Positions 59,176 to 64,000 of a stretch of DNA of 64,000 nt are shown here, piece after piece; within the stretch, counting starts at the first letter, position 1; each line of letters starts with the position of its first letter. The notes under the pieces were generated by a model that saw nothing but the letters and a program-made list of their open reading frames with translations, was not told the DNA's origin and did not search any database. Source of the stretch: Spirosoma montaniterrae (GTDB lineage Bacteria > Bacteroidota > Bacteroidia > Cytophagales > Spirosomataceae); the NCBI RefSeq assembly GCF_001988955.1, contig NZ_CP014263.1:3132001-3196000 (forward strand), read 5' to 3'. A program made the position numbers and the translations under genes.

Positions 59176-60474
59176 TTAGGCCGGATTTGCGAAACCCCAG
59201 TCTTTGGTGAGCGATGCAGGCAGGTAAAAATTCAGCCCGTCTTTTTTGTCCATATACTTTATTTGCGCCTGAAGCATCAGTTTACTAATACCCTGAATCA
59301 GCATCGCCATCAACAACGTATGATCGAGCAATTCGCCCACGCCGGTCACAAACCGCACTTTACCAGCTAATTTTTCAACGTCTTGTCGTTGGGCAGGTGG
59401 CACACCCAGCAGATCGGCCATGTTGTTGCCCATCATAAACCGCAGCATCTCAACGTTCACCTCATCGTCGATGAACGACGGCAGCAGTTTATGCTGAAAA
59501 TCGAGCAGGGCTTTAGTTAATGACTGGCCCTGCGGGCTGGCCGCCATTTGATGGTTCAGAATAGCGTGGCCGAGGGCGAGCGCGTCAGCCGCGTTGACTG
59601 GAATCAGGTCATCGTCTAAACCCATCAGGTGGCCGATTACCCGCCAGCAGTGGATATAGGCTTCCCGCTCGGCGTCGGTCAGGTCAACGTTCATAGTTTC
59701 AAGCCCCTCCAGAACCAGGGCAGAAAACGCCATCAGCGTACCGGCCATGTCTTCCTGATTAATCGGCTCATCGTACAAAGCCACGTCCCAGTTCTGTTGT
59801 CGCAGATAGTGCCGAATTACGGCGTGAATCAGCCGCACTTTCTGGGCCGCCCGAATGCCGCGCCCATTGGCCGACAAACCGCCCGGCGACATCGCATACA
59901 TCACAAATTGAGCGGTTTCGGCAATGCGTCGGGCGTAGGTGTCTACCGAGCCGTTTTGTTCGTTGAGCCGGGCCGTATGAAACAGCACCATCGCACCTTT
60001 AGCACAGGCATAACATTCGGGCAGCGATTTGTAGGATAGCAGCAGGCTAATCAGCACCCCGTGCCGAATGTAAATCTGCTGGCCCAGTTCAATCAGGTCG
60101 GGGTCGGCCCAGGGCGGCAGCGTAGCGGTTTGGTCAAAGTACTGGCGAACCTCGGCGGGCAGGTCGGCGGGCAGCGTACCATCGTCGGCTACGATGATGC
60201 TGAACAGGCGATTGACCTGATTTATCTCGCCCCGATTCAAAATCTGCTGCACCACACTGTCGGCAACGGGGTCGGTTCGGTGGCGTTTGCTGTCGAGAAA
60301 TTCGGGGGTCCAGTGATGGAGCGGAGCCTGTTCGGCTGGTACGGCCTTTGCTACGGCGCGTCGGCGCATTCGATAATACCAGATGGCATAGCCGGCCAGC
60401 GCAACGCCAGCGGCAAGAAGTACAAGAAACAGCATAGGTGAGAGAGCAGAAAGGACGGGTTTGTTCTCCCACAA
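59176..60474 (-). CDS. MpaB/Lcp-like oxygenase (DUF2236)
   Basis: A 432-aa protein with one N-terminal TM anchor (MLFLVLLAAGVALAGYAIWYY) and an extracytoplasmic or membrane-bound DUF2236 domain. Landmarks are AKGAMVLFHTARLNEQNGSVDTYARRIAETAQFV, KVRLIHAVIRHYL with the candidate heme His, and INQEDMAGTLMAFSALVLEGLE. The family includes rubber oxygenase Lcp (b-type heme) and fungal MpaB, which cleaves a prenyl chain in mycophenolate synthesis. First gene of the five-gene run. An ATG at 60435 is an alternative start. Confidence 0.8.
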   Translation of the reverse strand: MWENKPVLSALSPMLFLVLLAAGVALAGYAIWYYRMRRRAVAKAVPAEQAPLHHWTPEFLDSKRHRTDPVADSVVQQILNRGEINQVNRLFSIIVADDGTLPADLPAEVRQYFDQTATLPPWADPDLIELGQQIYIRHGVLISLLLSYKSLPECYACAKGAMVLFHTARLNEQNGSVDTYARRIAETAQFVMYAMSPGGLSANGRGIRAAQKVRLIHAVIRHYLRQQNWDVALYDEPINQEDMAGTLMAFSALVLEGLETMNVDLTDAEREAYIHCWRVIGHLMGLDDDLIPVNAADALALGHAILNHQMAASPQGQSLTKALLDFQHKLLPSFIDDEVNVEMLRFMMGNNMADLLGVPPAQRQDVEKLAGKVRFVTGVGELLDHTLLMAMLIQGISKLMLQAQIKYMDKKDGLNFYLPASLTKDWGFANPA

Positions 60475-60621
60475 AATGCATTAATTATCAGTGCGTTACC
60501 AAATATATATAGTTAACGGAGTAGTGGGTTGCAAGAAGTGCCATTGGGTTCGGGCAATACGGTTACGAAACCGCGCCCAAACCCAACGACGTTCTGCTAA
60601 AACTTCCAACAAAGCGTATGC

Positions 60622-62559
60622 TTACTTCAGCACTTGCACGTCAATCACCGAGTTTTCGTAAACCCGGTGTGTTGCTTTCTGAAAATCTGACTCCTCAGCT
60701 TTGAAAATATTATCGACGTACTTCTGCGGGTTGCGGTCGATGAGCGGGAACCAGGTGCTTTGTACCTGAATCATCATCCGGTGGCCCTTTTTGAATGTAT
60801 GCAGCACGTCCTGCAAGCGGAATGTTACGTCAGTAATTTCGCTGGGTTTGAACGGTTCGGGTTTCTCGAACGAGTTGCGGAACCGCCCGCGCATCGCTTC
60901 TGACCGCACCATCTGCTGATAGCCGCCCAGCACGATGTTTCGGTTGGGCATATACGGATGATTCGGCTCGTCGGGCGGGTACACGTCAATGAGTTTTACC
61001 ACCCAGTCGGCGTCGGTGCCGGTGGTGCTTACTTTCAGTTTGGCCGTAATTTCGCCCCCCAGCGTCAGATCTTCGGTCAACACCTCGGTCTGGAAGGTCA
61101 GTACGTCGGGCCGCCGACCGGCAAACCGCTGATCTTCCGACATATAGTTAAACGGCGTAAAGCCCTGCGTCGTGGTGTTATCTTCGGTGTAGGGCACCGG
61201 CTTCATTGGGTCAGACATAAACTCCGAAAAGCCATTACCGCTCGCATCGGGCGATCCCATAGTGCGGTTGGTTGCCAGCGCACCGTTCGCCAGCAGCGAA
61301 TAACTCCGGGTTTCGGCTTCGGCAGCGGGCCATTTGTCGAACGTGCGCCACTCGTTGCGGCCCGTGTTGAACAGGTAAGCTTCGGGCAAACTGGTTTTGC
61401 CATCGCCAGTGCCTTTCAGGAAATGATTAAAAAACTTCGCTTCGATGTTGCGCTGGTAAAACGTAGCGATGCTGTCGCCAAAATAAATGTTCGAGTGGAG
61501 TGTGTGGCCGGTTTCGCGGCTCCAGCGGCCATGCCCAAACGGCCCCATCACAAGCGTGTTGTAGGTGCCGGGCGACGTTTTCTCTATGGTTTTGTAGATG
61601 TTCAACGGGCCGTAGAGGTCTTCGGCGTCGAACCAGCCACCTACGGTCATCACGGCGGGTTTAACGTTTTTCAAGTGCGGCAAAATGCTGCGCTTCTGCC
61701 AGAACTCGTCGTAGTTGGGATGCTCAACGGTTTCCTGCCAGTAAAAGTTATCCTTGTAATAGTTCTGCACATTCTTGAGCGGGCCGAGATCAAGCTGCCA
61801 CTGATAACCATCTTTCGAGCCGGTGCGGATAAACGCATTATCGTACCACGATTTGGTGGTGGGGCCGGGCGTTTGGATGCCGAATACCGGATACGTGAAC
61901 AGATATGCCTGAATAAACGCGCCGTTGTGGTGAAAATCGTCGAAGAAAAAATCTGACACGGGTGCCTGTGGCGACGCGGCTTTCAGAGCCGGGTGCGCGT
62001 CGGGCAGCGAGGCCGCCGTATAAAAACCGGGGTAACTGATGCCCCACTGCCCTACCCGACCGTTGTTGTTCGGCACGTTTTTCAGCAGCCATTCAATAGT
62101 ATCATACGTATCCGAACTCTCATCGGGCGCACCCGCCGTTGACGTAGCGACGCCCGTCTGCGCTTTTTTGCCTTTCTTACCGGCTGCGGGCTGCGGATCG
62201 GGAATATTTGGCGTCATGTTGGTCCATTTACCTTCCGATGCCCACCGACCGCGCACGTCCTGATACACGAAAATGTACTTATCGCGCATGAGCGTACCCG
62301 ACGGGCCAACCTGAGCCGCATAAGCATCGGGGCCGTAAGGAGCCACGCTGTAGCACGTCCGCTGCATCAGAAACGGGTATTTGTTGGTAGACGAGGCATC
62401 TTTCGGCACGTAAACGGCAGTGTGTAGTTTCGTACCGTCGCGCGTGGGGATTTTGTACTCAAATTTCTGGTAATTCTCGCGGACGAAACTACCAGCGTTC
62501 TGCGCCTGCGCCGACAGGGCAAATGTTAGCGCAAGCAGGCTATATAGCCAGTTTTTCAT
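60622..62559 (-). CDS. CocE/NonD (S15-like) hydrolase, secreted
   Basis: A 645-aa exported alpha/beta hydrolase with signal peptide WLYSLLALTFALSAQA. The N-terminus YKIPTRDGTKLHTAVYVPKDA, FVYQDVRGRWASEG and the nucleophile elbow GQWGISYPGFYTAAS (Ser175) are those of CocE-like esterases and alpha-amino-acid ester hydrolases. Asp and His are expected around GGWFDAEDLYGPLN and GPFGHGRWSRETGH. The C-terminal jellyroll is the X-Pro dipeptidyl-peptidase C domain (LTEDLTLGGEITAKLKVSTTG). A GKKGKK insert near 130-137 is unusual. Confidence 0.93.
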   Translation of the reverse strand: MKNWLYSLLALTFALSAQAQNAGSFVRENYQKFEYKIPTRDGTKLHTAVYVPKDASSTNKYPFLMQRTCYSVAPYGPDAYAAQVGPSGTLMRDKYIFVYQDVRGRWASEGKWTNMTPNIPDPQPAAGKKGKKAQTGVATSTAGAPDESSDTYDTIEWLLKNVPNNNGRVGQWGISYPGFYTAASLPDAHPALKAASPQAPVSDFFFDDFHHNGAFIQAYLFTYPVFGIQTPGPTTKSWYDNAFIRTGSKDGYQWQLDLGPLKNVQNYYKDNFYWQETVEHPNYDEFWQKRSILPHLKNVKPAVMTVGGWFDAEDLYGPLNIYKTIEKTSPGTYNTLVMGPFGHGRWSRETGHTLHSNIYFGDSIATFYQRNIEAKFFNHFLKGTGDGKTSLPEAYLFNTGRNEWRTFDKWPAAEAETRSYSLLANGALATNRTMGSPDASGNGFSEFMSDPMKPVPYTEDNTTTQGFTPFNYMSEDQRFAGRRPDVLTFQTEVLTEDLTLGGEITAKLKVSTTGTDADWVVKLIDVYPPDEPNHPYMPNRNIVLGGYQQMVRSEAMRGRFRNSFEKPEPFKPSEITDVTFRLQDVLHTFKKGHRMMIQVQSTWFPLIDRNPQKYVDNIFKAEESDFQKATHRVYENSVIDVQVLK

Positions 62560-62591
62560 GTTGAAATTGGAGTTGGGAGGTTATGAATTCG

Positions 62592-62599
62592 TAAAGATA
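62592..62599 (-). promoter_or_regulatory. -7-like box for the CocE gene
   Basis: Minus-strand TATCTTTA, identical to the -7 box of the M20 gene, 33 nt before the start codon. No -33 TTG is seen. Confidence 0.35.
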
Positions 62600-62795
62600 A
62601 TCGCCAGTAGGCATAGTCGGTAGACTTCGCGTGTTTGGTTCTAATAGCTTTCTAATAATCAGTTAATTCGGCTTTAAGATAAGGGCTGCAATTTTGTATC
62701 AACCAAAGCGGAAACGCAGCGGGCTATCACTCAACAGGCCGCTTTCCGATTCGCACCGGTTCATTACACTTCATCAACAAACACGTATCATTCTC

Positions 62796-63230
62796 ATGAA
62801 AACGCACATAAAATCGCTCGCTTTAGTTGGTTTAGTAACCCTTTTCTCGACCGCTACGACGCTGGCGAATGATAATACCACGAACACCAGCAACCGCACA
62901 CCCAACAATATTCTGGGTTGGATAGCAAGCCCCAAAGCCACGCTTGAGGTTTGTACGCACAAAAAGAACAACTATCTGGTGGTGCAGGTGAAAAACAACG
63001 CCCGGCAAGCCATCAGCGTAGGTCTCTACACAACCGATGGGCTGGAGTTAGGCTTCTACCCCATCGGCAAACGCCAGGAAGCCCACGCCGTTCGGTTCGA
63101 CGTATCGGAACTTACCGATGCCAGCTACGTGGTAAAAGTGCGCAATCGCCACGAGACGATCACCAAAACGGTGACACTCGTTACTCCGCCCCAACCCTCC
63201 CGGCAGGCAATTATTGCCATTGCCGACTAA
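62796..63230 (+). CDS. Secreted beta-sandwich-like protein (paralogue A)
   Basis: A 144-aa exported protein with signal peptide KSLALVGLVTLFSTATTLA. After an Asn/Thr-rich spacer the domain WIASPKATLEVCTHKKNNYLVVQVKNNA to SELTDASYVVKVRNRHETITKTVTL has the strand order of small Ig-like domains, including the sorting-domain-like end DVSELTDASYVVKV. It aligns with the next gene. Function unknown. ATG at 62796 opens the signal peptide; a TTG 102 nt upstream is not needed. Confidence 0.75.
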   Translation: MKTHIKSLALVGLVTLFSTATTLANDNTTNTSNRTPNNILGWIASPKATLEVCTHKKNNYLVVQVKNNARQAISVGLYTTDGLELGFYPIGKRQEAHAVRFDVSELTDASYVVKVRNRHETITKTVTLVTPPQPSRQAIIAIAD

Positions 63231-63242
63231 CCAACTACTACT

Positions 63243-63671
63243 ATGAAACCGCTCCTGCTTGCCAGCCTGCTGCTTATCACGCAAATTGGGGCCGCGTTCG
63301 CAACCGATTCGCTGCGCACAGACCCGGAAGCACCGTCGCCGGTGTGGGTGGCATCGCCCAATGCATCGTTTGCGGTCCGAACCGTACATTCGCTCGATGG
63401 GCATCTGATGGTGGGAATCAATAACCTCGGTCAGCGCGATCTGACTCTGACGGTCTGGTCGGCGGATAATCGTGAGCTGGTATTCCTGAATCTCAACCGG
63501 CAACCCGGCCACGTAATTAGCCTCGACCTGCACGAATATGCCGACGGGCTGTACCGCATCGAGATTGCCAACGACGCTGAGAAGGTGGTAAAAGACGTAA
63601 AAATTGCAACCTCGGCCAGATTAGCCCGACAAACGTTTGTGACGGTAGCAGGCACTATGACCCGAATGTAA
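63243..63671 (+). CDS. Secreted beta-sandwich-like protein (paralogue B)
   Basis: A 142-aa exported protein, signal peptide KPLLLASLLLITQIGAAFA. Its domain (VWVASPNASFAVRTVHSLDG to LHEYADGLYRIEIANDAEKVVKDVKI) matches paralogue A over its whole length with low identity. Twelve nt separate the genes, so they form an operon closed by a terminator at 63695. The A/B pair could be a heteromer or diverged duplicates. Confidence 0.75.
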   Translation: MKPLLLASLLLITQIGAAFATDSLRTDPEAPSPVWVASPNASFAVRTVHSLDGHLMVGINNLGQRDLTLTVWSADNRELVFLNLNRQPGHVISLDLHEYADGLYRIEIANDAEKVVKDVKIATSARLARQTFVTVAGTMTRM

Positions 63672-63694
63672 TAGCTGATTGCTTCGTTTTCTGC

Positions 63695-63728
63695 AAAAAG
63701 CTCTGGCCGTATCGGTCGGGGCTTTTTT
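63695..63728 (+). terminator. Rho-independent terminator after the paralogue pair
   Basis: AAAAAGCTCTGGCCG (63695-63709) pairs with CGGTCGGGGCTTTTT using two or three G-U pairs, followed by further T residues. Confidence 0.85.
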
Positions 63729-63864
63729 TATTGGCAACACGCCCTTTTCTAATGCCTTTCTAATCGAACCCTAACCTGCACTTAAACCCGGTGGTGAATC
63801 TTTGCAGTGTCAAGTTAACACACAAATATGTGTCTGACGAACACGTTGTTTACGCTAAAAATCA

Positions 63865-64000
63865 TGAACGAGACCAACCAGTCATTGCCCGTAGTTACGC
63901 CAGAAACGGCTGTTGTACCAACCGCTTATGAGAATGCCCAGTCGAGCCTGTATTTAGGCTTTGGCAACCTCGTGTATGCGCTGGCAAAAGCAGATGGTCG
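63865..64000 (+). CDS. Partial gene, possibly TerB-like
   Basis: An ATG-started frame runs off the window after 45 codons. A Thr/Val/Pro-rich start (NQSLPVVTPETAVVPTAYEN) leads to SLYLGFGNLVYALAKADG, which recalls the first helix of TerB/DjlA-like domains (hydrophobic helix ending in ADG). Too short to be sure. Confidence 0.5.

Noticed and set aside
60958..61956. 332-codon plus-strand frame
   Set aside because: Shadow of the CocE hydrolase gene.

Overview
This window looks like chromosome of an aerobic Bacteroidota of the Cytophagales/Spirosoma type. The evidence is SusC/SusD and DUF4249/TonB-receptor pairs, DUF4290, -7 boxes close to TAnnTTTG, absence of clear Shine-Dalgarno sites, and common TTG/GTG starts. 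No rRNA, tRNA, prophage or CRISPR array was seen. Most of it is ordinary housekeeping and envelope DNA.

Layout. 1-9.7 kb: a Kir-type K+ channel, LD-carboxypeptidase, SDR, DPP-IV, a Dabb protein, a small toxin-antitoxin-like pair, isocitrate dehydrogenase and an M20 amidohydrolase. 10-21 kb: FKBP isomerase, S41 protease, a LuxR-type regulator, MATE pump, DUF4290, murA (Asp in place of the usual catalytic Cys), a Lys-rich secreted protein and recQ. 21-25 kb: three tandem MltD-like lytic transglycosylases. 25-38 kb: DUF4249 + TonB receptor, photolyase, penicillin acylase, pirin-like cupin + dioxygenase, GNAT, MFS and a voltage-gated-type K+ channel. 38-48.8 kb: one minus-strand carbohydrate locus combining SusC/SusD, a LamG lipoprotein, a complete-looking ABC sugar importer without ATPase and a predicted (alpha/alpha) glycosidase. 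49-54.8 kb: dnaX, a lipoprotein, SDR, GT2 glycosyltransferase and a solo IS200/IS605-type tnpB. 54.8-60.5 kb: a tight five-gene minus-strand run made of an MpaB/Lcp-like oxygenase, a possible transmembrane terpene cyclase, a frameshifted histidine kinase, a betaine-type ABC ATPase and a permease fused to a circularly permuted substrate-binding domain. 60.6-64 kb: a CocE/S15 hydrolase, two paralogous secreted beta-proteins and the start of a further gene.

The most unusual signal is not a gene. At least fifteen intergenic gaps hold long inverted repeats (arms 11-48 nt, several perfect at 32-41 bp) from unrelated sequence families. Many arms are built of 7-, 8- or ~10-nt degenerate tandem units. 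They sit between genes of one operon as often as at operon ends, abut or contain stop codons, and in one case appear to encode a lipoprotein signal peptide. Nearly every gap of the carbohydrate operon carries one. Other leads are a slippery A10 tract in dnaX placed to make a gamma-length product, the permuted ABC binding domain, and the oxygenase/terpene-cyclase-like pair.
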